Assembly (NCBI RefSeq): GCF_963855985.1
Contig: NC_087095.1
Location: forward strand, 7,698,001-7,762,000
DNA from: Ostrinia nubilalis
Lineage: Eukaryota > Arthropoda > Insecta > Lepidoptera > Crambidae
DNA length: 64,000 nt
Direction: 5' to 3'
Part shown: piece by piece, positions 1 to 12,640 of the stretch
Layout of the letters: each line of letters begins with the position of its first letter
Numbering within the stretch: position 1 is the first letter of the stretch
Position numbers and translations under genes: made by a program
The notes under the pieces: model-generated
Databases searched by the model: none
What the model saw: only the letters and a program-made list of their open reading frames with translations
Told to the model about the DNA's origin: nothing

Positions 1-1320
1 TGTGTTTTTTAATGTCTACTGTGTTAAAAAATAAATGGATTGACAGACGGATGGATGAACTCCATCACCCAGAAGCCGTGAACTAATGCGATGACTAATG
101 CGGTAAAGAGATTAGGAGACAATATAGTACAAGTGTGGTATTTTTTAAAAGAAAGGTTAAGCACAACACAAAAGCTTATCAAGCTTAACTTGTAGACCAC
201 CTAGTTCTACGAATAAGAGCTGCCTTTTTAGACCAACTGTAACGCTTGATGTGCCGTCTAATGTATGTTATTTGTAAGAATTGCGTTTATTACTGAAAGC
301 ATTACACAGATTACAATAAATACTTGCATCGACATCATAAGTTGCTTTATTAGTGTATTATTAAGTACAATGTCTAATTTATTTTTAATTTAAATCACAT
401 ATTGTTGGCTACGGCTACTCCTTCAAAGTTACCAAATAACAAATTTTGGTGTGTGATGAAAAAAGCTTAAAAAGCTCCTATGACCCCAGCACAAAAATCA
501 AAATTATTTATTGTATGCAAAGTTAACATTACACACGTTTTATGGTGAATTTCTACAGTCGTCATGCATTGACTCATCTGTTCGGTTTAATCTTTGCGTT
601 CAGTTACGAACACCCGTCTCGACACGGCTGTGGATCTCAAAAACAGTCCAGTTATTTGCAAAACCGCTATTTACACGGATCCCATAAGCATTTCCACGTT
701 AGATACACTTATTATATGAAATTATTTAATCAATTACACACGTTTTCCTTTAATTTTATTATGTAAATGTAAACATACAACAATGCGCACTTAACCATAA
801 TCAAATTGTGTGTCAGTTGTGCAAACAGCGCCGAACTTTCTTTATAATTCGTCTACGTGTTTAGGTAAATATTATGGACTATTCGCATACATTAAGCATT
901 GTTATGATGATTTTATGCCCTTTACGAAAATATTTATGTTTATCCAACTGTTATCGCGCTCGATTATCACGGTAGAACGCGAATAAAGATCGCTAATCTT
1001 GCAATGACAACGGATGATATTCTAATCAACTGCTATTAGGTGTTTCGTCATATTGATATTTTGAATGTTATCTTTTTTAATTTATTAGATCGAATTCCAA
1101 AATGATTTATAAACGTGTCATACGTAATCGTTCATCATCGCGAACTCTACATTCTGGAGCCTGGTTAAATTATCTTTATTTTCTGATCAGTTGTAAAAAA
1201 TTATAGCCATCCTGCAAGTTGTTAATCAATTTGATGCCCATTTGTTTAAGCCATTGAATCCAAATTGGAGCGCAAGCGTAAATTAAACAAAAGAATGCGA
1301 ATTAAGTCGATCGCTGTCCG
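1..1320. other. AT-rich DNA, nothing recognised
   Basis: No ORF with protein-like composition, no repeat structure I can define. Short ORFs are chance readings of AT-rich sequence. Confidence 0.5.
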
Positions 1321-1590
1321 GCGAAGAGACCGCCCCCCGTAGTAAAACGGCGGGTCAATAACTAGACAAAGGCTCGAGTAAGATTGTAGTTACTCCGATC
1401 GGCCTCAAATACTTTACGGTGGGTTTATTAATTAAAGTGCCCGACCTTGCGGGCCGCGCATCCAAGCAGGTCGGCGGGCCGCGGGGCGCCCCCTCCCCCC
1501 GCCGCGCGCGACTCCGACTTGAGCTGACGTCTCTCATTGACCTTCCGTTATCTGCAATAGGATTGTCGTATATCAATCCGCTTTGTTGAG
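1321..1590. other. GC-rich island
   Basis: An abrupt GC-rich block peaking at 1440-1520 (runs of G/C with CCGCGG and GCGCGC) with a small hairpin-like GCCCGACC...GCGGGC. No coding frame is convincing on either strand. Could be a regulatory element or a repeat fragment; undecided. Confidence 0.4.
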
Positions 1591-3254
1591 CGCATTCGTT
1601 GATCTGGTTATTGCGCTTTTAGAGTTATTGTTTGTTTTCGCGATAAATATTTATTTTCAACGCATTTATTATACATTCTTCTATCATTAATGCTACTAGT
1701 TAACATTAGAATGTATTATTAAACTACCGACGAGTGGCAAAACTGAAACGCTCAAAATAAATCAACGAGAAAAACTAATCAACAAAGAGGTTTAAAAGTC
1801 GTCCGGTCGCCAAGCAATTATGGATGCTAAGAGGCGAATCTACAGTAAGCCGGTATACATGACGTATCATTCCAACACAAACACAACGCGCGCGCCGCGC
1901 CGTGTACACAGTATATATATGAGCTAAAGCAGTACGGAAACTTAGCCCTTTCGGCGAGTTAAATACCTACACTTCAACTGAGTGTTAGGGTTGGCACTCT
2001 TAATCTTTATAAAATTAATAAGGTTCTTACTTACTTATTTATTAAAACGTTTATTTAGGTTTTTTAATTATCAAATACCTAATGGAATAAATTAATTGAC
2101 TAAATAGTTAACAAAAAAATAAAACGTTAATTAGGTTCTATAATGATCGAATACATAATCGAATAAATTGATTAAGTACTATTAGAGGCCGGTAGAAGAT
2201 CTATTCTCATAAATAAAATACCGGATACTTACTTTCACATAGCTATTGCCTCATTTTAAATACAGTTCATCACTTAGTACAAAAGCGCGCGGAGCAAATT
2301 ACTTTATCAAATAGAACACATAAATTGTTAAAAAGCGTAATTACGTAATTTAAAAAGAACTATTACAAAATCAGATGTAAGCACTTTATTTAAAAAGTAA
2401 TATTTAATCATTTTTACAATTCAGAATTATTACGAAGTTTAAAAAATGAAAGTTCTGGTTTTGAAGATGCCGAGTTCAAGCAGCCGTATACTACGCAATA
2501 CACTCGTGGCATGTTTTTTTAAAAATACAGCGGACAGTGCTTGCAATAAAATTATTATTAAAAACACAACGCGCGCGACACTCGCGACGGATGGACTGCG
2601 AGGTTCGCTTAGAGCTCGTGTAAAGCGTGCGTCTGTGTGCGTGAGTCTGATTTCGAGCGTTTGTATGAAGCTTCCGTACTGTTTGATTTATCTACTGTGC
2701 CGTGTAGCTCGGAACAATCGCAGAAGAGCGCGAACGGGCAGATCACTCGAAACCGCACCTTAAGCTCATTGTCAAACCGATTACAATAAACAAACAGGAC
2801 TGACGCGGTTGGAATCTTGTCAAACAGGCGAGTTCGAGCGTTGACTTATTGCCGGTAGGGCATTTCTGGTCGCGCTAGGGACATTCTGAATTCAACCTTA
2901 TCACAATCACTATAGGGTGCAATTTAGTTGAGTATTTACGCGGACAGGTAAGACACGACCGTCGCCTACGGCCGCTGCACACACGCGCAGAGTCGCTACC
3001 ATAAATAAAAGATTCCTACAGAAACAATTGTTGCGTAGAGGTGAGTTAAGGCCTCGGTGAATGTAGTCGACTAATCGCCGTGAACTGATCGCGAAAGTAG
3101 GTGACCGCCCGTGATTGACGCTCTTGCGAAACCCCGTTCGATGACATTTAGAGTAGACGGACAATGCGCTAAACCCTCGATAATTATGAAACGTATTTTG
3201 TTTGCAGCTCGGTGCGATGTTTCGTAAACGCACGTATTAGCTTCAATTATTTAT
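1591..3254. other. AT-rich DNA with a small tandem duplication
   Basis: No gene recognised. Contains a diverged direct repeat (see separate entry) and a CG-rich to TATATATA transition near 1890-1920 that is promoter-like but unsupported by any downstream gene. The ORF at 2446-2763 has no family resemblance. Confidence 0.4.
2044..2190. repeat. Diverged tandem duplication, unit about 77 bp
   Basis: Two head-to-tail copies, both starting AAAACGTT and keeping the order ...TTAGGTT..., ...TCAAATACCTAAT... / ...TCGAATACATAAT..., ...GAATAAATT... . The second copy starts at 2121. Similarity by eye is about three quarters. Confidence 0.6.
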
Positions 3255-3570
3255 CCCATCAAAAACAATACTTGTCAAAAAAACCAAGTCTCGCAACTCA
3301 GTTGTTCTACGGTAAAAAGTTGTGAGATCCATGTAATACCAAGTCCAGGCCAGGAAATCTTTAACGTTTTACATAAATTATTGACTTGGCCATCGCACTA
3401 AATAATTTAATTTACACGTGTTTTCATGCGATGGCCAAGTCAATATATTTATGTAAAACGTTAAAGATTTCCTGGCCTGGACTTGGTATTACATGGATCT
3501 CACAACTTTTTACCGTAGAACAACTGAGTTGCGAGACTTGGTTTTTTTGACAAGTATTGTTTTTGATGGG
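3255..3570. repeat. Large near-perfect palindrome (foldback element), arms about 143 bp
   Basis: Left arm 3255-3397 starts CCCATCAAAAACAATACTTG; the right arm 3427-3570 is its reverse complement, ending GATGGG. The arms differ by about one base (an indel near AAATTATTGAC / GTCAATATATTT). The loop is 29 nt. Near-identity implies recent origin or ongoing correction. No coding content. Confidence 0.93.
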
Positions 3571-3782
3571 ATCTCATTTCTTTTTGTATTTTGTAGACAG
3601 CAGTTATGTATCTAGAAAACTGGACCGAAATTGAAAAATTTTACTCGACTTGGCGGTTGCACTACCGTGCCCCCAAATCTCATTTCTTTTTGTATTTTGT
3701 AGACAGCAGTTATGTATCTAGAAAACTGGACCGAAATTGAAAAATTTTACTCGACTTGGCGGTTGCACTACCGTGCCCCCAA
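3571..3782. repeat. 106-bp tandem duplication beside the palindrome
   Basis: Two apparently identical head-to-tail copies (3571-3676, 3677-3782), each starting ATCTCATTTC and ending in TCGACTTGGCGGTTGCAC and a CCCCC run. The last 30 or so bases recur in diverged form at about 4140-4172 (TCGACTTGGTGGGGGCAC), so all belong to one repeat family. Confidence 0.9.
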
Positions 3783-4225
3783 ATATTTTAGTTTTTCCTT
3801 GATTCATACACCAAACACTACTTATATTCCAAATTTGAAGCTTCTAGGTCTGCTAGAAGTGCCTTAGAGTTTTGATGATCGGTGAGTCAGTGAGTCAGTG
3901 AGTCAGTGAGTCAGTGAGTCAGTGAGTCAGTGAGTGACAAAATTAAGTAACTTTGACCCGTTATAATTCTTAAACTACTGGTTCAAATTGAATGAAATTT
4001 TAAATATACCGTGTCTTTACAATGCCTGCATAGCTAATGAAAATTCAGCCTTCTAGTTTTATCCACAACGAAGTTACAGGCAGTCGAAAATGGCCTGAAT
4101 TGCTTCGAGAAAAGGATGGTACGGCCGTGCCGCTTTTTTGCTCGACTTGGTGGGGGCACTGCCGTGCCCCCAGATACGTTGGCAATACGATACAGGTTTC
4201 ACAGACTCGTCTTTTGAACTGGTAG
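3783..4225. mobile_element. Unclassified repeat (continuation of the 3255-3782 complex)
   Basis: Non-coding, contains the TGAGTCAG satellite and a distal copy of the GGGGGCAC...GTGCCCCC segment near 4145-4172. Overlapping ORFs on both strands (4037-4269) are not protein-like. I cannot name the family; a non-autonomous element is the best guess. Confidence 0.4.
3880..3936. repeat. 8-bp microsatellite (TGAGTCAG)n
   Basis: About six to seven tandem TGAGTCAG units. Each unit contains an AP-1-like TGAGTCA site. It sits inside the repeat region that also holds the 106-bp duplication. Confidence 0.93.
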
Positions 4226-6220
4226 TCTGGTAGAGTTCGGTGAGGTACTAATTTATTTAAATGATACATGAATGAGGAGGTTTCATTAAAATTAAAACAA
4301 TATGCTCGTGATATCCATCTATCACACTATTCATCTACTCTATCTAAAAAAGAATTTGTTAGCAGTCAACTTTTTGACACAGCATTGTTTAGTTCGACAG
4401 AACAAACTCCACGGAATCTCTGTTCCGAGATAACGCCGCTCTACTTAACCTCTCCATACACACAGCCGCGTAAACGTGAAACAATACGGTACACCAGTAC
4501 ATCGCTAAAAATACTACCACGATCTAATCGGCGTTCTATTTTGAACCTTACTGGAAAGGCATAGCAGCGATCCGAATCTTTCCGAACGGTCAAAGTTTTG
4601 TGATAGAGCTATGTGCACGCACACAAGCAAATAGTTTACGTAGGCATAGCAGCTAATGTGTGGGAATGCTAGGGAAATTTATAACACTGTTCATCGCTCC
4701 ACCGTAATTCACAGTTTTGTTGCATTTTAAAAAGCAAACACTTCTGTATGAGATTATCATTTAATTTATATTATCTGCGGCAGATGTTATCTGTCGTAGT
4801 AGACGTTTAGCATATAATAGTCATATCTCTTGTAAACAACTTAATAAAACTTCGGCAAAGTTTACTAAATATAGAAACATCAGAGAAACCGAAAAGGATA
4901 AAGAAGACATTTCCATAGTGGAAACTATTCTCATGGTAATAAAAGTAAACGCATAATAAAGTTAATGCAGAACGGTCGAGAGCTTTTGCAAGCTTCCACT
5001 GGCGCTGGCTCTACATATTTAATTGCGATAGTTTGTGCTTTGTTTGCATGTTTAGACAAATGCACGTCACACTTTGAACTTTGTGCCGTCGACGTCATAC
5101 TCTCAGCAATGACATGACCGGACATGGATATTAATAGATCTAACATTTGCACATACACAGAACATGGAATCCTCGCATGTATCTTATGTTTAAACTATAG
5201 TTACTCCGGCAAAAAAAAACACAAATACACAAAACAAACAAGACGTAAACATCACGAAAAACTTAGTTTTCTAATTCTAAAAACTTCTACTACCGATATA
5301 ATTTCCCAACAGGGAGCCAAGCTTTCCCGCCACGACCCGTGGGTTAACGCCGGTGACTACGCGTTATGATAGCAATTAAAACCTTGTTAGTTTTCGCGAC
5401 AGAATTTTATTAGATAGTTCCTTTTTTAATTAAGTAGCCAGTGCGGTAATGGTATTTAGGTTGAATTGGAAGGATTAAATTATGGTACAAGTGATTGAAC
5501 AAGGCATGATAAAATTACATAAAATAGAGTAAGTAATCAGATTTTAGAAACTGGAAGAAGTCGAAAATATCAAACCTATAAACAGTTTTTTCGTCAAAAA
5601 GTTTAACCAATATGACATTTTGTTAATTAAAAAATATACCATAATAGCCGCACTATACAGGGGTTTGATACCACACAGACGGTTTTAGTAACAACTAACG
5701 CATCATTAAAACGAGTAGTAAATACCTACGGCGTAACACGAAAGTATCAAGAGAAAACAAACGCGTTCATAAATTCATATCAAATTGAAAGTTTAAGCAA
5801 ATGAACAGTTAGTTGGTGCTTTCTAGAGATTATAGTGCACAGTAAGGCTGGCGACAGACGCAGCGGATAAAAAGCAGCAGCTCTTTTAAAATTAAGCTCA
5901 GTAAAATATGTTTTTTTTAAATATGATAACCTAGATATCATTAGGAATCATACAGTTATACAAAAACGAAGTGGATGTTTAAAGCAAATCTCATAAACAT
6001 CTATCTCTTATTTAAAGCAAAGCCCACTCAACTACCTGTTAATTACCTGTATTACATCTGTATTTAAAAACATCTTATTTCAAACTAACCGTGTACAAAC
6101 ATGGCTTCCTGAATTATTTCAAAGCCAATTATTAATTGATTAACGTTTACACTGTATTTACCGTGTTATACACGAGTCTCTACAAATTGGTTGCTGTGCG
6201 CCCGCCCTAAGCACAAAGAC
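4226..6220. other. Intergenic DNA, nothing recognised
   Basis: AT-rich with scattered short ORFs of no family resemblance. A GACAGACGCAGCGGA motif near 5853 recurs as GACAGACGCAGCGTC near 42071, suggesting shared repeat ends. Confidence 0.4.
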
Positions 6221-6588
6221 TGCGCGGGCGCAATCGGCCCGATTAGGGTTGCCAGGTCCAAAAACACAAAAGCCGGACTCGGTGCTAAATTTGACCAGAC
6301 ATTTTACCTTAAAAGTCGGACATGCCTTTTTAATAGCCAATCACTTTAACAGCCTTAATATTTTATAACTTTTTAAAAGCCCAAATATTTTTTAAATGCC
6401 GAAAAATATTCATAGTAAAATAACTGTGTCAAGCATGGCTCTACTTGTGCGCTCGACTTTCGACTGGCGCGGCAGCCACATAATAAAAAGCCTAACAAAA
6501 GACGGACAGGCAGAAAATATTTGGCCAGACACGTCCGCAAGAAGCAAAACACCTGGCAACCCTATGCGCGGGCGCATTCGGCCCGATT
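6221..6588. mobile_element. MITE-like element with inverted ends between 24-bp direct repeats
   Basis: The element 6245-6563 starts AGGGTTGCCAGGT and ends ACCTGGCAACCCT (inverted termini). It is flanked by TGCGCGGGCGCAATCGGCCC plus GATT (6221-6244) and the same with one mismatch (6565-6588). It shares internal sequence, in opposite orientation, with the element at 22912-23201 (AAAGCCTAACAAAAG, GACGGACAGG). Non-coding. Confidence 0.75.
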
Positions 6589-9500
6589 TGATAGCGTACG
6601 CGCCGCGCGGGGCGACCGCATCGCTTGTACTTAGCAGCCGCGCCCGCCCACCGAGTGTTGGCAGAGCTACGCTCAGATGGACGCGGCATCGATCCGGGGA
6701 CAGGTCAACAACACAATCCAAGTGAATTGGAATGAAAAAAAAAATTAGGACTAAATTATGAACACAAAATATGGATCCACTAAGTTCTTACTCGTCTCGT
6801 CCTCAAGATCGTGGAGCATGCAACGATGCACGAAACGAATGCTTGGAAGAATCTTGAATTAATTAGTTCTTATGTTTTTTTATCCGAAATTATAAAGATT
6901 TAAGATTATTTTATTTCATTAGTGGTAATATTACTTCTAGTGGTACTACAACAAAATACTCAAAAATAAGATCACTGATAACAGTGTTACTGTGTTAGAC
7001 CGGAAAATATGCGTACAATATGCGCTTACTTTGTAACAAAAATAACGATGACTCTACAAAATTCTTTGCGTACTTGTAATCATGACTCATTAAAATTATA
7101 CTTAGGGGTACAATTTGATGTAAAATTAACAAGTTTACTTACTAGTGTTTCATTCAATAAAAGGACTCAAAAGTTTTTATTGACAGCGACAATTTGTAGA
7201 ACTTTGTACCACATTGTTTGTTACATAATGTTGTTGCCGTATTTTTCACCTTTGTTCAATGCTTGACGTATAAATTCTACAAAATAAATACCTATGAGTT
7301 TATACTAGTAATTATTTTAACAACCTTGATGTTTCACCTCATCATGCTTCCGAAGTCTAATTACATTCAAGATTTTTTCTCTTGACGCAATACTTCAAGC
7401 GAGTTGTAAATAGAAAAGTCCATCGGACGCCATTTTATTACAAAACATCGACACCCACGTACACCAGCACCGTGATATACTTGAATTAATTACTAATAGC
7501 ACCCACTCGCTCGTCTATATGACGATAATCTTAGAGGAGAAATTACATTCTTAGTACAACACGGTCGTTGATACCGCGCTGTTATTGTGCAAACAATGAT
7601 AACGAAACAATTAACGAAAGGACAACTTAACATTCACTTTGTTGTTGATGAACAATATCCGCAAATAACTTTTTTATAATGTATAAAGCTGTTTTAAAGA
7701 TAAAACTCTTTGCGCAAAAGGTCATGGCTGCTGCAGACTGCTACATGAATAGTTTCGCGACTCGATCACGCTCAGCCGTAACCGAGGTGTTAAATTGAGG
7801 CCATGAAACGAGTGATTTTTACACTAAGATAACCAAGAAATCAAGACGAAATAATAGTAAACAACAAATACTTACGAATATTTGCACAAATCGATCGACC
7901 GACACTGAAAGTAATTTCAAATGTAACTGAAAAATCATCCAATTCGTGTATCCTTGCATCAGGTGCATCATCCAATGCCCGAACCGTATTTTGTGCGGTA
8001 TAATTTGTCAATAATTGATTTGTTTATTAAAAAGCGCTTAGGCTTCTGTCTTATAACTACATCATTGTCTTTCTCCGACTCTCCTACTCACCCAAGGATG
8101 AGGTGGGTCTTAGTGAGAGTTCATCTTATCGTATCGATACCTAGTTTGTATTAATTTTTCAGACAACTAAGCACTTACTTCATTCCTCCCTAGATTTCCT
8201 CTTTACCTATAGAACAATCATTTACGAATTTGAAGATTCCACATTCTGAAGATTTGTTGGTCGGCCGTTACATTACACAAACACATTGTCCTTCACCACT
8301 AAATACAGTTGTAACTCCTCTTTAGCCTTTTACATCACAATTTGACGGAGCCCCGACACGTGATATGTCACACTTTGAAAGTCACCTATCGTGCAATATT
8401 TAATTGCTCGTAAAACAATAAGTTACTGCAGCTATTTAGGAACTTAGAACATCAACCGGATATTTTTTACCATATTCACCTTTTAGTAGTGCTTAAGTCA
8501 CTTGAATACATAACGATTTTACTATTATAAAAATGGTTACATTAAGTAGACATTTATTTATATTATGCACGAATAAACTAGATGTAACTACTACATTTTC
8601 GTCAATCAAACTATAAATCAAATTAACATAAATTCCAGGAAGAATTCTTGAAACTAGATACCAACCAGGTAATATACCACTTTTTGTCATTGTTGTCACC
8701 TTCAAACGGTGCGCAGTGCCTCCCGCAATCACAAAAACTTGCCATTTTATACGTAATTAAAAATACTCGGCACTGATCTTTGTTCAAGAATACACCAAGT
8801 AAGCGAGTAACATAGTAAAATGAGAACGCAAAAAATAGTCAAAACCAGTATTGTTATATAATTGTGAGCAGTGATTATGACATCAGGCCCAGACAAAGAC
8901 GACGGTCTTACAACTACAATGCGAATGTATAATTAAGTATAGCAAGTGTTCGATATTCGCTAAATGACATAATCAGTAAGGTATTAAAAATATATTTACG
9001 AATTAAATTAGGTTAGTCAACTGTTTACACTAAACGTAACAAGTAGTTACTAAGACAACCAGTCTTTGGAATTCTGCGTATTGTATATTATGAAGATTCA
9101 AGTAATACAAGTTTGGTTGCTACAGGATTTGGGTGTGTCGACGCGGGCTACTTCATACATAATGTAAGTTTGCATATTATGCAGAATCATTTCAATTGAA
9201 GTTCGAGTATGCAAATGAATTCGGAATGAGGCCACGTTTTAAGTCAAAAATGAGGACATAATTGACTGATTTCCAACAATGGTAGATACGAGGATAATTT
9301 ATTTATGATGTTAACGTGCTGTCATAAGAAGCAGTATGCGTACAAGGCCTCGTCAGCGCTTGCGCCGCTGCGGGCTGCGCTAGTGACATCATGCGTCTAC
9401 GCCGGCCGAGATTACAATCGCGGCGATTTACATTATTGTCATATTGATTTACGGCCGCCATAACGCCGTGATACTATTTTGGCGTGCCCCGAATTAATTG

Positions 9501-10380
9501 GCCACCCACTAAAACGTGGACACATTCTCTAAACTTAACACTTTTTGTTCAACTGGACTTGTCGCCAAATAATATTAGCGCGTTAATCTAAATAATTTCG
9601 AGGTCGTTTGACAATAGACTATAAGCCAAATATTTGTATAAAAACGTGCGTAATTAATAACAATGAAATTGACTGTCGTCAAGCAATTCACCCAATCGTC
9701 ACCGTTTTAAGTGCACACGTGATATGCCAGTGTCGTTAATCGATTTGTAATTAAAAATGCTATTATTACGTTGAAAAAATGACGTGCAAATGTCATATTA
9801 TCGGCAACCCTACTGGTGACCAGTGTGCGTAAAATATGTCTCCCTAAAAGGACACGAAGAGGTTTGCGCGTTCGAACGGTAGCGCGTATGTTGTAACTGC
9901 TAGATGCATGTGATAAGTTGCAGCGGATCGGTGAAGCAATGACGGATGTGTGCAGTATGCAAACATACCTTAGTACGTAGCCTTTCACGCTTTGCGTTAA
10001 TAACGACCTCCGTCAGAGTTAGAGAGAATCTACCTGATCATGGGTAGAAACAAAGTCTAATACGCCTTTTTGCGTTGGTTTCTTCCGTGCCAAAGGTTAT
10101 AATCACCACAAATCTTATTGCGAACTACTTATATCTTGTTGCGAACTACTTGTTGCCTACTACTTATGTTTGCATTTCTATGTAGAGTATCGTCGCCTCA
10201 TCGGTCATAACAAGAAAGTCTAACCGGTTCCACTGAGAGTGCTCTCGGGTCTCGGCGCCCCAATACATAGACTTTGATGAAGAAGTCCAACAATTACAAC
10301 AATGAATGAATAGCAAATGAAATCTAATATGATAGCTTAACTTATCTATCTCTTATCACTCTGTGAACTTGCTCATTTCA
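6589..10380. other. Intergenic DNA, nothing recognised
   Basis: A GC-rich flank continues to about 6700 (GCGCCGCGCGGGGCG), then AT-rich sequence. Another GC-rich island is at 9340-9430. A small tandem of TTGCGAACTACTT occurs near 10120-10150. No convincing coding exon. Confidence 0.4.
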
Positions 10381-10405
10381 GAACATGAAAATATGTCCAC
10401 TCAGA

Positions 10406-10638
10406 TCACTTCAAATTTGCCACGAGCACGGTGACAACCATCAAGAAAGGAATAGCCCAGCAATAGACCCAAGCACTTGCACCACACGTAGTGACCGGAC
10501 CGACAATGAAGGCTATCAGAAATGGTATGAGTCCAACCGGTGTCTCCGGTTCCACTCGTCGCGTGCTGTCGGCGCCCGGGAGTGCAGACACTCCGCCTGC
10601 GCCCACCAGATTGATGAAGAGGTAATCAATTGCGAGCT
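10406..10638 (-). CDS. Possible terminal exon, unidentified multi-pass membrane protein (unit 1)
   Basis: The only unit with an uninterrupted hydrophobic frame. It opens at the acceptor TTGCAG|CTCGCAATTG, near 10638, and ends in NLK-TGA. It contains a hydrophilic stretch with TRRVEPETP followed by two hydrophobic segments separated by a Cys/Ala turn. A partial coding region without its upstream exons; no family recognised, and it could equally be a pseudogene. Confidence 0.35.
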
Positions 10639-11400
10639 GCAACAGACGCGGAGTCAGTTAATTATCAAAACAATTGACAACTGGGTTCAGAAAAATCTGC
10701 CACAAGCATGATGACTATAAATTACCAAGAAAGGAATAGCCTAGCAATAGACCCAAGCGCTTGCACCACACGTAGTGACTGACAATGAAGGCTATCAGAA
10801 ATGGTGTGAGTCCAACCGGTGTCTCCGGTTCCACTCGTCGCGTGCTGTCGGCGCCCGGGTGTGCTGACACTCCGCCTGTGCCCACCAGATTGATGAAGAG
10901 GTAATCAATTGCGAGCTGCAACAGACGCGGAGTCGGTTAATATCAAGACAATTGACAACTGGGTTCAGTGCACTTTTAAGAGTCGAAAAATCCGCCACAA
11001 GCACGGTGACAGTTAATCATCAAGAAAGGAATAGCCCAGCAATAGACCCAAGCGCTTGCACCACATGTAGTGACTGACAATGAAGACTATCAGAAATGGT
11101 GTGAGTCCAACCGGTGTCTCCGGTTCCACTCGTCGCGTGCTGTTGGCGCCCGGGTGTGCAGACACTCCGCCTGTGCCCACCAGATTGATGAAGAGGTAAT
11201 CAATTGCGAGCTGCAACAGACGCGATGACAGTTAATTATTAAAACAGTTGACAGCTGGTTTCAGTGCACTTTGAACTCTAAAAATCTGCCACAAGCACGG
11301 TGACAGCTATTCATCAAGAAAGGAATAGCCCAGCAATAGAGCTATAACAGGCGCGGTGTCAGTTAATTATCAAAACAATTGACAACTGGACTTGTAATAG
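10419..11400 (-). pseudogene. Four tandem units bearing a duplicated terminal exon of an unknown membrane protein
   Basis: Units start at GCCAC(A/G)AGCA: 10419, 10699, 10994 and 11288 (spacing 280, 295, 294); the fourth has lost its middle. Read on the - strand, units 1-3 each show a splice acceptor (CTGTTGCAG) followed by an exon encoding LAIDYLFINLVG, an acidic/proline segment VEPETPVGL and hydrophobic stretches. In unit 1 the frame runs through PFLIAFIVGPVTT, CGASAWVYCWAIPFLMVVTV and on to NLK-stop, giving about two membrane segments. Units 2 and 3 lack about 5 bp (GTCGGTCCGG versus GTCAG), shifting the frame to SHYVWCKRLG. No other exons of the gene are visible. Unit 1 might be the real last exon of a - strand gene; units 2-4 look decayed. 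Function unknown. Confidence 0.65.
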
Positions 11401-12495
11401 TCTACGGTGTCAAAATATCTTAAACAGACTTCAATAAAAGGAGGAGGTTCACAATTCAGTTATTATTTTTGTGTGAAAAGAACACAAAAATATCGGGTCA
11501 ACCGAATACTTCAGGAGGAGTAAGTTAAAATATCGAAAGTTGACGATAACATTATAAATTGTATCTTAGTTAGTTACACAGTCATGATATTAATTTTGCC
11601 TCATCAATTAGTTGTTTATTGGTTGATGACATTTTAATAAGCTGTTGACAATTACCGTCCCAGCTCTGCAGCTCCTATAGTAAGCTAAAATAAGTAAGGT
11701 AAAACACCTAATAGAGACAGAAATTAGGAAAGTGTAAACAATTATTTGCACGATTTTACACATTATACTTTTGTACCAGTATTATTTTTATATAAATAAA
11801 CGTACACATAGACGTTGACAAATGGTTGAAAATAGTTCCTTATAATAAATTTTGTAAGTATTAAACTTGGACCTAATCAATCATTGGCAATTAGTTACAT
11901 GTCCATTTTAGACGTCATTGTCCTGTTAACTGACACCTATAAAAAGCTAGACAACCGCCTATGAATCGGTAAATCAATTAGTATTATTATTATACAATAT
12001 CTTTTACAGGTGGTCTTTTCAGCAGTTCAAATTCTTCCATAGTGGCGGTATACTTAGGTAGGTAAATAATTTCGACGAAGAGTTTACCTTATTTTATTAC
12101 TTTAGTAGGAACGAACCTTTTCATCCGACTGATCAACTTTTGGCTCCGAAACTCAGACAGTCCAAAACAATTCATTTTTGTAAAAAAAAATATATTTATT
12201 TGACCTGTTTCAATGATTTCAATGCAATTAAAAATACGTTTATTACATTACGTCACCAACCAGCAACACAAAGAATGTCAGAAGATCACGACTATTTGTC
12301 TAAAAGATCGCCAATTTCTATTGAGGCGGACAGTAAACAAACCTCGTAAGTAGATATCGATTTTTTCACAACCTTGCGTGTGAACTCGATCGTATTTTTT
12401 TTTTAGATATTTGAAACTCCACTTAATAAAAATGTTCCAAACAATATACAGCAGACACATTCGCAATTAGTCAATGACAATCATCCGACGAAGGT
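11401..12495. other. AT-rich intergenic DNA, nothing recognised
   Basis: No coding or repeat structure I can support. Confidence 0.4.
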
Positions 12496-12499
12496 ATAG

Positions 12500-12575
12500 A
12501 ACGGGTGGCGGAGTGGCCTCGCGACTCCTCTGCCAGTGTTTAATCGGGTCGCACGTTCAATGTCATGTCGACATG
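12500..12575 (+). mobile_element. tRNA-like SINE head or tRNA pseudogene
   Basis: An A-box-like TGGCGGAGTGG (12506-12516) and, 48 nt later, a degenerate B-box CGTTCAATGTC (12554-12564) give the spacing of an internal Pol III promoter. No clean cloverleaf can be drawn, so a SINE head is more likely than a working tRNA. Confidence 0.4.
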
Positions 12576-12640
12576 CGGGTGCTAAGAGGCTAGCGAAGGC
12601 GGAAATAATCACAAAAATCTGCCACATGGATGAATGGATA

